A stretch of DNA of 37,479 nucleotides from Bacteroidota bacterium (lineage in GTDB: Bacteria; Bacteroidota; Ignavibacteria; UBA10030; BY39), in NCBI GenBank assembly GCA_030682385.1, contig JAUXOG010000002.1, positions 1 to 37,479 of the forward strand, given 5' to 3'. How positions within the stretch are numbered: the stretch's first letter is position 1; each line of letters begins with the position of its first letter. This document shows positions 9,601 through 16,866 of this stretch, piece after piece. The notes beneath the pieces are model-generated. The model was not told the origin of the DNA. It was given only the letters and a program-made list of their open reading frames with translations, and did no database searches. The translations under genes and the position numbers were made by a program.

Positions 9601-10648
9601 GCGCGCGCCGAATGCTCAATTAACCGATCAGTTTACACACACGAACAGAATTTCGTTACGGACAAGCCGACCGTTGTGGGAAGGCGCTTCTTTAGATTTA
9701 ACCTGGAATTTGTCGTGGGCTTTCAACAAATCTACAACTCTATTAACCGATGCTGATGGCGTTCCTTCAGTCAGTTCGATGGCAATTTCCGGAAATGTTG
9801 ACCGCTCCTTCTTTACTTTGCCCCCTGTTCTTCTCTTTAAGATGTTGAAGAGTAATTTAGAAGAAGTCGGTAAAAAATATAACACCCGCAGAATTGATAT
9901 CACCGATAAAGCATCGGACGATGTTAAACTTGCAGAATCATTCGAAGAAAGGATGGAAGCCCTTCCATTATTACGGAAAGTTTTGGGTCCACTTGTGCCA
10001 CGTGCAAACTATTCGTTCCGTTGGGATGGTTTAGAAAAAACTTTAGGTATCGGCGATTATATCGACCGCCTGTCTTTCGACCACGTGTACACATCGAACT
10101 TTGCAAAACAATGGCGTGGAAATCCCGCAGGAGGTATCCGAACTGAAGGCGAACGAATTGGATATGGTTTTGCACCCCTCGTCGGCTTGAATGCAACGAT
10201 GAAAGAATTGCTAAAAGGAAATGTTACAACTACTCTACGGTATAACACAACTTCTTCATACGATTTGAATATCGCTGCCCGGAATATAGCAAGCACTTTA
10301 ACTCAGGAATTATCATTCTCAATGAATTACAACCGCCGTGGTTTCGAGTTTCCGTTCTTCGGACTCTCACTGAGCAACGATATAGATTTGAGTATGAGTT
10401 ATTCGATGTCGCATAATTCGCGCACTACATACGAAGTAAACCAATTGGAAACTAACCCCGACGGAACTCCTTTAGAAGGAACGACGAGAACAATGTTTGA
10501 ACCGAGATTAAGATACGTATTAAGTTCGCGCATAACTGCCTCAGTATTTTACCGTTATACTAAAATAGCACCCGATGAGGGAGGTTCTTTGATTCCGGGA
10601 AACACCACAAATGAGGGTGGATTGGATATAAGAATTGCAATACAATAA
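3680..10648 (+). CDS. sprA: T9SS outer-membrane translocon SprA (Sov)
   Basis: The 2322-residue protein matches the size and layout of SprA, the giant single-chain beta-barrel that forms the T9SS conducting channel in the outer membrane. It starts at GTG; the hydrophobic signal segment is residues about 21-40 (IIAILFAIIGLGLSFLAFSQ) after an unusually long 20-residue n-region, and no later in-frame start exists before it. Recognisable SprA stretches include a plug-like region around residues 280-400 (VNGTIGDKLNILADWNTQ, then SIEAGNVSLQTGGSYIG), the FIDDFEGARRTIPL motif near residue 875, and many amphipathic strands to the C-terminus, which ends in alternating strand residues (GLDIRIAIQ). An acidic low-complexity patch lies at about residues 61-75 and a Pro/Arg/Asp linker near 1840-1880. 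It is followed after 9 bp by a porX-like gene, so secretion channel and a T9SS regulator are probably co-transcribed. Confidence 0.95.
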   Translation: MKNLHIIFQNWKNFFSNKSNIIAILFAIIGLGLSFLAFSQSAKSSSGNLFLSPAISDTTDTIEDEPEEDFDEEDHREVLPQDPNINTRIRGEISKDSSHAAEWVDSTAYVFVDSTSRVEHFLHQRNELIYANPFVKNPHPLYLENRSTAYQLNVALDSTGYFVDVTEKIYDKDVKIPIRLTLEDYIQQRLEFDRYKSWEALAKAYVSEQKEVGLSEFFGSITNIVIPMPAVGFLSIFGPQHEINLRISGAVDIKAGFRSQKSDQTSLSERDQVRNEPNFNQEVQINVNGTIGDKLNILADWNTQRTFEYENHLKLKYTGYEDEIIQSIEAGNVSLQTGGSYIGSSQALFGIKGRFQLGPLSLQTVVSQKKGQTKELTASGGAQEKPFEIRAFQYSTNHYFFDTVYRNIFETLFSSLDNQLPFTMLQYQIVEIEVWKTKQGSIFQTGQKEGVALIDLPPISPNQNYPDSDRELSGVSGKIERGTWIKLQPNEYKYNPMAGYISIATSLQNDQALAVAFRTQGSTGSLDDDMIFGEFAGSDTSSRPMILKLIRPKNLIPSYKPAWDLMLKNIYSLGGSNLKKEGFDLKIYRESGGQADLDELYGTPLLQILKLDRLGDNNSQQPDGLIDFNNRTVDQARAEIIFPSLEPFRKSIREFLISKNESDAVIDSLIFPEIYDTLTYVAQQSRGNRYVLKGKSSTGGQSKYSLGFNIVEGSVQVLLDGSPLSPNVDYTVDYMIGEVIIRSARALVPGANLQIKYEQNDLFQLASKTLIGLRGEMDPLPNTKLGFTWMNLNQETLSDKVRLNEEPTNNSIFGVDAMTSLDLGFLTTAIDALPFIKTKEMSSIKIAGEAAYMLPDPNTKKSSIASDKGSGIAFIDDFEGARRTIPLGVGYSTWRLSSPPGYTPLGNIQDSIKTYSKGKLWWYNRLPSDVFINDIWPNKSVRRGQEQVTVLNLDYFPKERGPFNYSLDIESTLLSEPNKNWAGVMKYLGGTGSNIIEQNINYLELWIKAENMPGSAAANLQRGRLYLSVGKVSEDVIPNKKLNSEDLVKTVNPNGVLNEGEDVGLDMLTDAEERIAYAALVNKYPELSSDPSGDNWAFSTGGIDFSHINGTERSASSPEGRFPDTEDLNTNGSVDLIDSYLEYEVPLDTVYIDSLGFERQNEFIVGGGSLGWHQIRIPLTNFTRKIASGAESPTDILQNVQFVRMWISGFDQPVRIRIADISLTGNQWQEVNRTDSVLKVSVVNIEDNPEYERPPGVIRERDRTQPDQEIFGNEQSLNIQIRGLFDGQSREAFKYYAYKPLDVFNYRTMKMFVHGDRTFDFRGLDDYDADVYLRFGFDSLNYYEYRAPLHQGWDPLNNEVVIKFSDLTSIKEGRDSIRGRSTPVPVPGGPPGSYYVVRGTPALTNIRYIWVGVENPVDKGKAIVSGDIWFNELRVSDVDDTPGWAYRFDTQLKIADFGNATFNYSKMDPYFHGLDQRFGSRTNSVNWAASASFALERFLPSSWQGTSLPFSYSHTENVVNPQYFPNTDIRVDQAADRVRQTMLNEGHSSERADSAKNSILNEAQTLRISDSYAIPNLRIVIPSSAWYINETFNKLGWRFNYTKSMERNPTIAERISWAWNGGGNYAVAIPPNFYFSPFTKLFAGVWLLEDFKDYKVFYIPIVSFNTGFGVQRGQSYEIARVQSVQRPVTRNFNASRSLAFGWKLTEGGLSSLSGDYALNIESVLLHLETDSAGNQRRFSEMLKDIFRTNKIIDFGRDARYGQRFSINTKPKLPNLLDINKYLDFTLGYSVNYGWQTNFQPGDAGKSAGWDNNITFSSNFKLKALTDPWFAFKDEPETPQAKLPPPRIRERERTDDSTAVMDTTAVEEPVVQPKGPNKIFSQLKTLSKIFIKYPLMDYETISITFNQTNRSTNSGVRGSTGFMNFWGIPPFQDPNPEYGPSRLYQLGIVADPSGKLEIDRTTGFPFVKFNVIKGLRAPNAQLTDQFTHTNRISLRTSRPLWEGASLDLTWNLSWAFNKSTTLLTDADGVPSVSSMAISGNVDRSFFTLPPVLLFKMLKSNLEEVGKKYNTRRIDITDKASDDVKLAESFEERMEALPLLRKVLGPLVPRANYSFRWDGLEKTLGIGDYIDRLSFDHVYTSNFAKQWRGNPAGGIRTEGERIGYGFAPLVGLNATMKELLKGNVTTTLRYNTTSSYDLNIAARNIASTLTQELSFSMNYNRRGFEFPFFGLSLSNDIDLSMSYSMSHNSRTTYEVNQLETNPDGTPLEGTTRTMFEPRLRYVLSSRITASVFYRYTKIAPDEGGSLIPGNTTNEGGLDIRIAIQ

Positions 10649-10657
10649 AGAAAGAGA

Positions 10658-12223
10658 ATGATGTTAAATAAAGGTAAAATACTTTGGGTAGATGACGAAA
10701 TCGAGCTTCTGCGTCCGCATATTCTTTTCTTAAAAGAAAAAGGTTATGCGGTTGAAACTGCTACTAACGGCGAAGATGCTGTTGATTTGGTTTCTACGAA
10801 AACTTTCGACTTGGTTTTTTTAGACGAGATGATGTCCGGGATGGGCGGCTTGCGAACTCTTTCCGAAATCAAAAACATCAGGCCAGAACTGCCGGTTATT
10901 ATGGTAACTAAAAGCGAAGACGAAGGTTTGATGGAAAATGCAATCGGCAGCAAGATTAACGACTACCTGACTAAACCGGTTAATCCAAGTCAGATTCTTT
11001 TAGCTTGTAAAAAGTTTTTAGAAGGCAAGAAGATTACCGGCGAACATGTTTCGCGCGATTACATTAAAGAGTTTAACGAAATATCAGTTTCATTGCTATC
11101 GAACCCCGACGCAAATGATTGGATCGAAATTTATAACAAACTCGTAGGATGGTCATCCGACCTCGATCAACATCCGGAATTAGGTTTAAAAGATACATTT
11201 CACGATCAATTCCGTTCCTGCAACGTTGAGTTCTCGAAATTCATCGAAAAAAATTACAGGCATTGGCTTGAAAGTTCGGATAGACCACCACTTTCGGTTG
11301 ACGTTGTCGAACGTTTTTTAATCCCCGAATTACAGGATGGAAAATCGGTTTTCTTTTTTGTGATAGACTGTCTGCGGTTAGACCAATGGTTAGGTATGGA
11401 AGTTATTCTGCGCGACTTTTATAATATTAAAAAACAGTTTTATTATTCCATCCTCCCTACTGCTACACCTTATTCACGAAATGCAATTTTCAGCGGTGCG
11501 TGGCCCAACGATATCGAACGCCGTTTCCCGGAAATTTGGGAACAATGGGAAGACGACGACCACAGCCGCAATAAAAACGAGCTGCAGTTCCTCTTAAATT
11601 TATTGGGACGGCGTAAAATCAATCTCAAACCGGAACCCAAATACATAAAAATAATCGACCCCGAGTTTGGAAAGAACATTGAACAAAATATTCTATCCTT
11701 TACACACAATAAACTAACATCCATCGTATTTAATTTTGTGGATATGCTTGCACACGGCAGGTCCGATTCGCAGTTGTTAAAAGAAATTGCCCCCGATGAA
11801 TCAGCTTACCGTTCGCTCACGCAATCGTGGTTTACTCATTCTTCCTTGTTGAGTATGTTCCGTACACTGGCGACACAAAAGAATATTAAAGTAATAGTTA
11901 CAACCGACCACGGAAGTATCCGCTGTATGCGCGGCGCCAAAGTAATTGCCGACCGTGAAGCTGCTACAAACTTACGTTACAAATTTGGCAGGAATCTTAA
12001 AGTAGATGATAAACATGCTATCTTCATAAAAAATCCAAACGATTACCGACTTCCGAATCGAGGTGTTACGGTTAATTATATCATCGCAAAAGAAGATTAT
12101 TATTTTGTTTATCCCACCGATTATCATAAATATCTTGCCCAGTATCGTGATAGTTTTCAGCATGGTGGAATTTCATTAGAAGAAATGATTCTACCGGTTA
12201 TTGTCCTCGAACCAAAGCTCTGA
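10658..12223 (+). CDS. porX: PorX-like response regulator with PglZ domain
   Basis: This 521-residue protein has an N-terminal receiver domain (1-120) and a C-terminal PglZ/alkaline-phosphatase-like domain (about 210-515). Receiver landmarks are the acidic pair Asp12/Asp13 (LWVDDE), phospho-acceptor Asp56 (VFLDEMM), Thr84 (MVTKS) and Lys106 (LTKPVNP). In the PglZ part, Asp237 (FFVIDCLR), the Thr-rich PTAT at 267-270, His366 (DMLAHG) and Asp417-His418 (TTDHGS) sit where metal ligands and the nucleophile are expected. In Porphyromonas and Flavobacterium, PorX controls T9SS output with sensor kinase PorY; PglZ has been reported to hydrolyse phosphodiesters of signalling oligonucleotides. No kinase gene is in the window. 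The gene directly follows sprA, which supports a T9SS role. An ATG pair begins the frame (10658 and 10661); either could be used. Confidence 0.92.
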   Translation: MMLNKGKILWVDDEIELLRPHILFLKEKGYAVETATNGEDAVDLVSTKTFDLVFLDEMMSGMGGLRTLSEIKNIRPELPVIMVTKSEDEGLMENAIGSKINDYLTKPVNPSQILLACKKFLEGKKITGEHVSRDYIKEFNEISVSLLSNPDANDWIEIYNKLVGWSSDLDQHPELGLKDTFHDQFRSCNVEFSKFIEKNYRHWLESSDRPPLSVDVVERFLIPELQDGKSVFFFVIDCLRLDQWLGMEVILRDFYNIKKQFYYSILPTATPYSRNAIFSGAWPNDIERRFPEIWEQWEDDDHSRNKNELQFLLNLLGRRKINLKPEPKYIKIIDPEFGKNIEQNILSFTHNKLTSIVFNFVDMLAHGRSDSQLLKEIAPDESAYRSLTQSWFTHSSLLSMFRTLATQKNIKVIVTTDHGSIRCMRGAKVIADREAATNLRYKFGRNLKVDDKHAIFIKNPNDYRLPNRGVTVNYIIAKEDYYFVYPTDYHKYLAQYRDSFQHGGISLEEMILPVIVLEPKL

Positions 12224-12232
12224 TTTGTTTTG

Positions 12233-12661
12233 ATGAACAGCTACATCACTCAAAGCGAACAAGAGACAATTAACTTGGGGGCAGAATTTGCAAAGACCAA
12301 ATTGAAAGCGGGCGATGTCGTAGCCCTTTTCGGCGATTTGGGCAGCGGTAAAACGCGCTTCGTTCAAGGTATTTGCAAAGGTTTTGGAATTACCGAGCAC
12401 GTCGCAAGCCCTTCATTCACAATTGTGAACGAATACAATACAGGTTCACTAATAATTTACCATTTCGATTTTTACAGGGTAAAGTCCATTGATGAAATTG
12501 TAGATATCGGTTTTGATGATTATATTAATGCCGACGGAATTTGCGTCATCGAATGGGCTGAACGTGTTACCGGCTTGCTTGGCAGCAGGTTCGAAGTACA
12601 CTTTTCACTCGGCGATGCTGAAAATATACGTGAAATAAAAATTGTTCAATTAAATACCTGA
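12233..12661 (+). CDS. tsaE: tRNA t6A37 synthesis ATPase TsaE
   Basis: TsaE is the small ATPase that, with TsaB and TsaD, drives N6-threonylcarbamoyladenosine formation at position 37 of ANN-decoding tRNAs. The 142-residue product shows Walker A GDLGSGKTRFVQG near residues 33-45 and the family signature SPSFTIVNEY followed by YHFDFYR, and ends with the expected ICVIEWAER segment. An in-frame TTG lies one codon upstream at 12230, but ATG at 12233 fits family N-termini better. It lies 9 bp after the porX-like gene and 6 bp before tsaB, so the two t6A genes are transcriptionally linked. No Shine-Dalgarno is obvious. Confidence 0.93.
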   Translation: MNSYITQSEQETINLGAEFAKTKLKAGDVVALFGDLGSGKTRFVQGICKGFGITEHVASPSFTIVNEYNTGSLIIYHFDFYRVKSIDEIVDIGFDDYINADGICVIEWAERVTGLLGSRFEVHFSLGDAENIREIKIVQLNT

Positions 12662-12667
12662 TAGCTG

Positions 12668-13360
12668 ATGAAAGTTCTTGGCATTGAAACGGCAACGCTT
12701 GTGTGTGCTGCCGCTGTTGTTGAAAACGGCAATATAATTTCGGAAAAATCTTTTACTGAACCGAACATACATTCTGAAAAAATTATAAGCGTAATAGACG
12801 AAGTATTGAATACTGCCGGCAGCTTTGACGCAATTGCAGTTTCGATAGGACCAGGTTCGTTCACCGGATTAAGAATCGGTGTGAGTACGGCAAAAGGTTT
12901 GGCATACTCAACCGGAAAACCAGTGGTTGCAGTTTCTACGCTCGAAGCTCTTGTATTTAACATAATATCCAATCGGGCTTCTGATGAAAATGAAATTGTA
13001 GCAGCTTTGATTGATGCTCGCCGCGATGAATTTTATACTGCACTGTACAACATCCGAGGGAACGAAATGAAAGTAATCCTCAAACCGCAAGCACTGCGCT
13101 TCAACGAACTTCTATCTAAATTGCCACTCACACAAGTAGCTTTCGTTGGCAATGGAGTGCCAAAATTTCGTCAGTTAATTGAGACGAACAACTATGGTTC
13201 TGAAAATTTGAAATTTTATCCGGATAGTATTAACTTTTGCAGCGCCTCGTCGGTTGCTTTTATAGGCGAAAAATTGTTAAACTCAGGTGTAACCGAAAAC
13301 ATTACTGAACTTGAACCTGTATATATCAAAGATTTTCAAACATTGGTTAAAACATTATAA
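12668..13360 (+). CDS. tsaB: tRNA t6A37 synthesis protein TsaB
   Basis: TsaB is the inactive ASKHA-fold paralogue that scaffolds TsaD and TsaE in tRNA threonylcarbamoylation. The 230-residue product begins [20 protein letters not shown], carries the conserved HSEKI segment and the signature [20 protein letters not shown] at about residues 57-76, and continues with [11 protein letters not shown]. Its size fits stand-alone TsaB; no acetyltransferase domain (RimI) is fused. It lies between tsaE and accD (11-bp gap). TsaD and TsaC are not in the window. Confidence 0.93.
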   Translation: MKVLGIETATLVCAAAVVENGNIISEKSFTEPNIHSEKIISVIDEVLNTAGSFDAIAVSIGPGSFTGLRIGVSTAKGLAYSTGKPVVAVSTLEALVFNIISNRASDENEIVAALIDARRDEFYTALYNIRGNEMKVILKPQALRFNELLSKLPLTQVAFVGNGVPKFRQLIETNNYGSENLKFYPDSINFCSASSVAFIGEKLLNSGVTENITELEPVYIKDFQTLVKTL

Positions 13361-13371
13361 AGGAAATTTCT

Positions 13372-14220
13372 ATGGCTTGGTTTAGAAGATCAAAAGAGAG
13401 TATAGATTCTGCAACGAAGAAAAAAGATGTCCCCGATGGTTTGTGGCTGAAATGCGAAAGCTGCAGCGAAATAATTCACCGCACTGTGCTTGAGCAGCAG
13501 TTTTTTACCTGCCCTAAATGCAATTTACATTTTCGTATTGGAAGTAAAGAATATTTTTCAATCCTACTCGATGAAGGAACATTCAAGGAGAGCGATGCAA
13601 AAATGCGGTCGAAAGACTTGTTGGGTTTCGTTGATACAAAACCATATAAATCGAGAATAAAAGATATGATCGCCAAGTCCGGTTTAAACGATGCTGTTCG
13701 TACCGGAGTTGGCAAAATGAACGGAATTGAAATTGGTATTGCAGTTATGGATTTCAGCTTTATCGGTGGTAGTATGGGTTCTGTCGTGGGCGAAAAAATC
13801 GCACGCATCACCCAGAAAGCACGCAAATCAAAAATCCCGTTAATCATTGTTTCTGCAAGCGGCGGTGCGCGGATGATGGAAGGGGCGTTCTCGTTAATGC
13901 AACTTGCAAAAACAAATGCACGCCTCGCTCAACTTTCGGATGCCGGGCTACCTTTCATTTCAGTAATTACCGACCCAACAACCGGCGGCGTAACCGCTTC
14001 GTTCTCGATGATGGGCGATATTAACATTGCTGAACCGGGCGCTCTGATCGGTTTTGCCGGTCCGCGTGTAATCAGGCAAACTATTGGTAAAGACCTGCCA
14101 CCCGGCTTTCAACGTTCCGAGTTCCAGCTTGAACACGGTTTCGTTGACCTCGTTATCCACCGAAAAGATTTGAAGGATAACATTACGAAACTTTTACGGA
14201 TGATGTATCAATGCAAATAA
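13372..14220 (+). CDS. accD: Acetyl-CoA carboxylase carboxyltransferase subunit beta
   Basis: AccD with AccA transfers the carboxyl group from biotin to acetyl-CoA, making malonyl-CoA for fatty acid synthesis. The 282-residue product has the N-terminal zinc ribbon Cys28, Cys31, Cys47 and Cys50 (WLKCESCSE ... [10 protein letters not shown]), then the crotonase-like core with [20 protein letters not shown] and the glycine-rich [18 protein letters not shown] and [12 protein letters not shown]. Length is typical. A purine-rich AAAGGAAA lies 6-7 bases upstream of the ATG. The end overlaps panC by 10 bp. AccA is not in the window. Confidence 0.95.
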   Translation: MAWFRRSKESIDSATKKKDVPDGLWLKCESCSEIIHRTVLEQQFFTCPKCNLHFRIGSKEYFSILLDEGTFKESDAKMRSKDLLGFVDTKPYKSRIKDMIAKSGLNDAVRTGVGKMNGIEIGIAVMDFSFIGGSMGSVVGEKIARITQKARKSKIPLIIVSASGGARMMEGAFSLMQLAKTNARLAQLSDAGLPFISVITDPTTGGVTASFSMMGDINIAEPGALIGFAGPRVIRQTIGKDLPPGFQRSEFQLEHGFVDLVIHRKDLKDNITKLLRMMYQCK

Positions 14221-15059
14221 TTACCTCAGTTTCAGAAATGCAGCATTATTCGGATAAAATCCGTATAAATGGAAATAAAATAGCCGTTGTTCCTACTATG
14301 GGATATTTGCACGAAGGACATCTTTCCTTAATTCGTCTCGCAAAACAACATTGCGATGTAGTGATTACAACAATTTTTGTCAATCCTGCCCAATTTTCCC
14401 CCGAAGAAGATTTTGAAAAATATCCGCGTGATTTGAATAGGGATATTTCAATGTGCACATCGGCAGGATGCGATGTAGTATTTGCACCCGATGTAGCAGC
14501 AATGTACAATCATAATTTCCTTACTTTTGTTTCAGTCGATAATATTTCGAATAAACTTGAAGGCACATTCAGACCATCACACTTCAAAGGTGTAACCACC
14601 GTTGTTGCGAAACTATTCAACATCACTAAACCTCACGTTGCTGTATTCGGACAGAAAGACGCACAGCAGACAGCAGTAATAAAAAAAATGGTAAAGGATT
14701 TGAATTTCGATATTCAGATAATCGTCGCGCCAACTGTCCGTGAGCCGGATGGACTTGCGTTAAGTTCAAGAAATATTTATCTGACAAATGGCGAAAGAAA
14801 GGATGCGTCAGTTCTCTATAAATCTCTAAAACTTGCTGAAGAAGAAATTAATAACGGTGAAAATTCAGTTGAAATAATTAAAACCAAAATGATAGATTTA
14901 ATTTTATCGAAACCGAATTTCATAATTGATTACATTTCTTTCAACGATGCCGATACTCTTGAAGAATTAGGCACCATCGCCGGGACACCGGTTTTAGTTT
15001 CCTTAGCTGCCCGTATAGGTAAAGTACGATTAATTGATAATTTAGTAATTAAGAAATGA
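14211..15059 (+). CDS. panC: Pantothenate synthetase
   Basis: PanC condenses pantoate with beta-alanine using ATP, the last step of pantothenate (vitamin B5, CoA precursor) synthesis in the cytosol. The 282-residue sequence has the ATP-binding motif [15 protein letters not shown] (His34, His37), the pantoate site [19 protein letters not shown], the [20 protein letters not shown] segment and the KMSKS-like [10 protein letters not shown]. Length is standard. The start overlaps accD by 10 bp and the stop overlaps the next ATG (ATGA), so translation is probably coupled. PanB, PanD and PanE are not seen here. Confidence 0.95.
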   Translation: MQIITSVSEMQHYSDKIRINGNKIAVVPTMGYLHEGHLSLIRLAKQHCDVVITTIFVNPAQFSPEEDFEKYPRDLNRDISMCTSAGCDVVFAPDVAAMYNHNFLTFVSVDNISNKLEGTFRPSHFKGVTTVVAKLFNITKPHVAVFGQKDAQQTAVIKKMVKDLNFDIQIIVAPTVREPDGLALSSRNIYLTNGERKDASVLYKSLKLAEEEINNGENSVEIIKTKMIDLILSKPNFIIDYISFNDADTLEELGTIAGTPVLVSLAARIGKVRLIDNLVIKK

Positions 15060-15820
15060 GTAATAAAAAAGAATTAGCAGTAATAATAATGGCAGCCGGT
15101 AAAGGCACTCGTATGAAAAATCCTGATATTGCAAAAGTGATGTACGAGGTTGCCGGTAAACCTATGATTGCATATGTAGTCGATCTCAGTAAAAAACTTC
15201 AACCGTCCCGAATTTTAGTTATTGTCGGATGGCAGCGAAATTCTGTTGTCGATTATTTTACGGCTACAGAAAATAATATCGAGTTCGTTGACCAACTACA
15301 ACAGTTAGGCACGGGTCATGCAATAATGCAGACCGAAAGTTATCTCGCTAACTTCGAGGGCGACGTTATAATTTTATCGGGAGACGTACCATTGCTAACA
15401 AAACAAACTCTCGATGGACTTTTGAAACATCACAACGAAAGCTTTGCATCCGCAACAATCGTGAGCGCTGAAATTTCAAATCCAACCGGTTACGGAAGAA
15501 TTATTAGAAGCGACGATGGTTCGGTCATCAAAATTGTAGAACAAAAAGATGCTTCAGCCGATGAATTGTCGGTTCAAGAAATCAATTCCGGGATTTATTT
15601 GTTTGATAAGGTAAAGCTATTCGATGCTTTAAAACACATCAAGCCGATAAATGCGCAGGGCGAATATTACCTGACCGATGTTTTTGCAAATTTTTGGAAA
15701 AACGGCTGGAAAGTTTCAGCTTTAAAAACCCCTGATTCCAATGAAATTATAGGAATAAACGACTTAAATCAGCTCGAAGAAGCACGAAAACTATTTGTCT
15801 CGAGAAAAACTATTCAATGA
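15056..15820 (+). CDS. glmU: GlmU-type UDP-GlcNAc pyrophosphorylase, uridylyltransferase domain only
   Basis: The 254-residue protein aligns with the N-terminal half of GlmU, which joins UTP and GlcNAc-1-phosphate to give UDP-GlcNAc for peptidoglycan and LPS. Motifs in order are IIMAAGKGTRMKNPD (nucleotide binding, residues about 10-24), QQLGTGHAIMQTE, VIILSGDVPLL, NPTGYGRIIR, IVEQKDAS, QEINSGIYLF and NAQGEYYLTDVF. Full-length GlmU is about 455 residues; here the left-handed beta-helix acetyltransferase half is absent and the frame ends cleanly with no downstream remnant, so GlcN-1-P acetylation must be done by another protein. The ATG overlaps the panC stop by 4 bp. A different sugar-1-phosphate substrate is possible, but the motif set is GlmU-specific. 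Confidence 0.87.
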   Translation: MSNKKELAVIIMAAGKGTRMKNPDIAKVMYEVAGKPMIAYVVDLSKKLQPSRILVIVGWQRNSVVDYFTATENNIEFVDQLQQLGTGHAIMQTESYLANFEGDVIILSGDVPLLTKQTLDGLLKHHNESFASATIVSAEISNPTGYGRIIRSDDGSVIKIVEQKDASADELSVQEINSGIYLFDKVKLFDALKHIKPINAQGEYYLTDVFANFWKNGWKVSALKTPDSNEIIGINDLNQLEEARKLFVSRKTIQ

Positions 15821-15822
15821 AG

Positions 15823-15851
15823 TTGAAATTATTAGGTAATTTCTTTATACT
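15823..15851 (+). promoter_or_regulatory. Sigma70-like promoter between glmU and the next gene set
   Basis: TTGAAA (15823-15828), a 17-bp spacer and TATACT (15846-15851) start 3 bp after the glmU stop. They match the sigma70 consensus at 5/6 and 5/6 positions. A start near 15858 gives a leader of about 20 nt that contains AAGGAA before the ATG at 15879. It probably starts a second transcription unit. Confidence 0.5.
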
Positions 15852-15878
15852 TATGTTAGAATTTTTAAGGAAACTGAT

Positions 15879-16370
15879 ATGAAAAAATCATTTTATATAA
15901 TCGCCATATTATTAATAGCTGTATTTACATTCGATGCTAACGGTCAATATAAGGCTCAACGTCCCGAACAAACGAGCGTAGTAAACTCTTTATACAGACC
16001 GGCGCCAAGTATTTCGGGGATGCTTAGTTGGTTCAATGCTGAAAACTTTCAAATGAATCATAATTTTTCGATGCAATACATTTCAGGCGGCGGCTCCGGT
16101 TTATCTTTAGCATCATACACAAACAGTATGTTTTATCAAATCTCAAACTCGCTCGATACTCGCTTGGACGTGAGTTTGATTGGCTCACCTTTCGGGCAGT
16201 ACAGCAAGCAGGATAATTTCAACCGGCTTTTAATAAGCAGAGCTGAGCTGAATTACAGACCATCGGAAAACTTCCACATTCAGCTTCAGTATCGTCAGCT
16301 TCCGATAAGCCACTACGGCTACTATATGCCGCATCACTGGTACACTTCGCCATTCAACTTCGAAGATTAA
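15879..16370 (+). CDS. Small exported protein of unknown function
   Basis: The 163-residue product begins MKKSFYIIAILLIAVFTFDA, a signal peptide with likely cleavage after DANG or nearby (residues 22-24). The mature part has alternating hydrophobic/polar stretches (NHNFSMQYISGGG, SLASYTNSMFYQISNSL, LDVSLIGSPFGQYS, LLISRAELNYRPSENFHIQL) that resemble beta-strands of a small outer-membrane or periplasmic beta protein, and a His/Tyr/Trp-rich end (SHYGYYMPHHWYTSPF). I do not recognise a family. It follows its own predicted promoter, has AAGGAA 9 bp before the ATG, and is 13 bp upstream of the LytR_C gene. Confidence 0.8.
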   Translation: MKKSFYIIAILLIAVFTFDANGQYKAQRPEQTSVVNSLYRPAPSISGMLSWFNAENFQMNHNFSMQYISGGGSGLSLASYTNSMFYQISNSLDTRLDVSLIGSPFGQYSKQDNFNRLLISRAELNYRPSENFHIQLQYRQLPISHYGYYMPHHWYTSPFNFED

Positions 16371-16383
16371 TTATAGGAATTAT

Positions 16384-16854
16384 TTGAAATTAAAACCGAA
16401 CGATAAAAAGAATTGGTCAAAATTATTTCTGACCTGGACTCTAAACGTAATTATTTTTCTGCTTTTTATAATAGTCGCATATCTTTTCTATGCTTTTCTT
16501 TCTCAACAAATCCCAACGACCGGAAACAACCAACCAACGTTAATTGACACTTCGCGACAAATAATACAAGTCGAGATTTTAAACGGAAGTGGTGGTAAAG
16601 GGATCGCTGCTAAGTTTACAAATTATCTGAGAACAAAAGGAATTGATGTTGTCGATACACGAAACTATAGAAGCTCGGACATCGAAGAAACTATTGTTAT
16701 CGATCGTATTGGCAACCTTCAAAATGCATCTCAAGTCGCTAATGCTCTCGGAGTATCAGACACAAAAATTATTCAACAAATCAATACCGATTATTTCATT
16801 GCAGTTACTGTAGTAATCGGAAAAGATTATCCCAAATTAAAACCAATGATGTAA
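16384..16854 (+). CDS. Single-pass membrane protein with LytR C-terminal (LytR_C) domain
   Basis: The 156-residue protein has a basic N-terminus, one membrane segment at about residues 14-38 (LTWTLNVIIFLLFIIVAYLF) and, after a short Thr/Pro/Gln linker, a LytR_C-like domain (about 60-155) opening with IQVEILNGSGGKGIAAKFTNYL and ending with a FIAVTVVIGKDY strand. In other bacteria this domain follows LytR-CpsA-Psr enzymes; here it stands alone on a membrane anchor, so a periplasmic binding role is likely and no catalysis is indicated. The only suitable start is TTG at 16384, with AGGA 7-8 bp upstream. It sits 12 bp before rsfS. Confidence 0.82.
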   Translation: MKLKPNDKKNWSKLFLTWTLNVIIFLLFIIVAYLFYAFLSQQIPTTGNNQPTLIDTSRQIIQVEILNGSGGKGIAAKFTNYLRTKGIDVVDTRNYRSSDIEETIVIDRIGNLQNASQVANALGVSDTKIIQQINTDYFIAVTVVIGKDYPKLKPMM

Positions 16855-16866
16855 CAAGGAGAACAG

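Noticed and set aside
12646-12972. 108-codon minus-strand open frame over the tsaE/tsaB junction
   Set aside because: It is antisense to well-supported genes and has no homology-like features.
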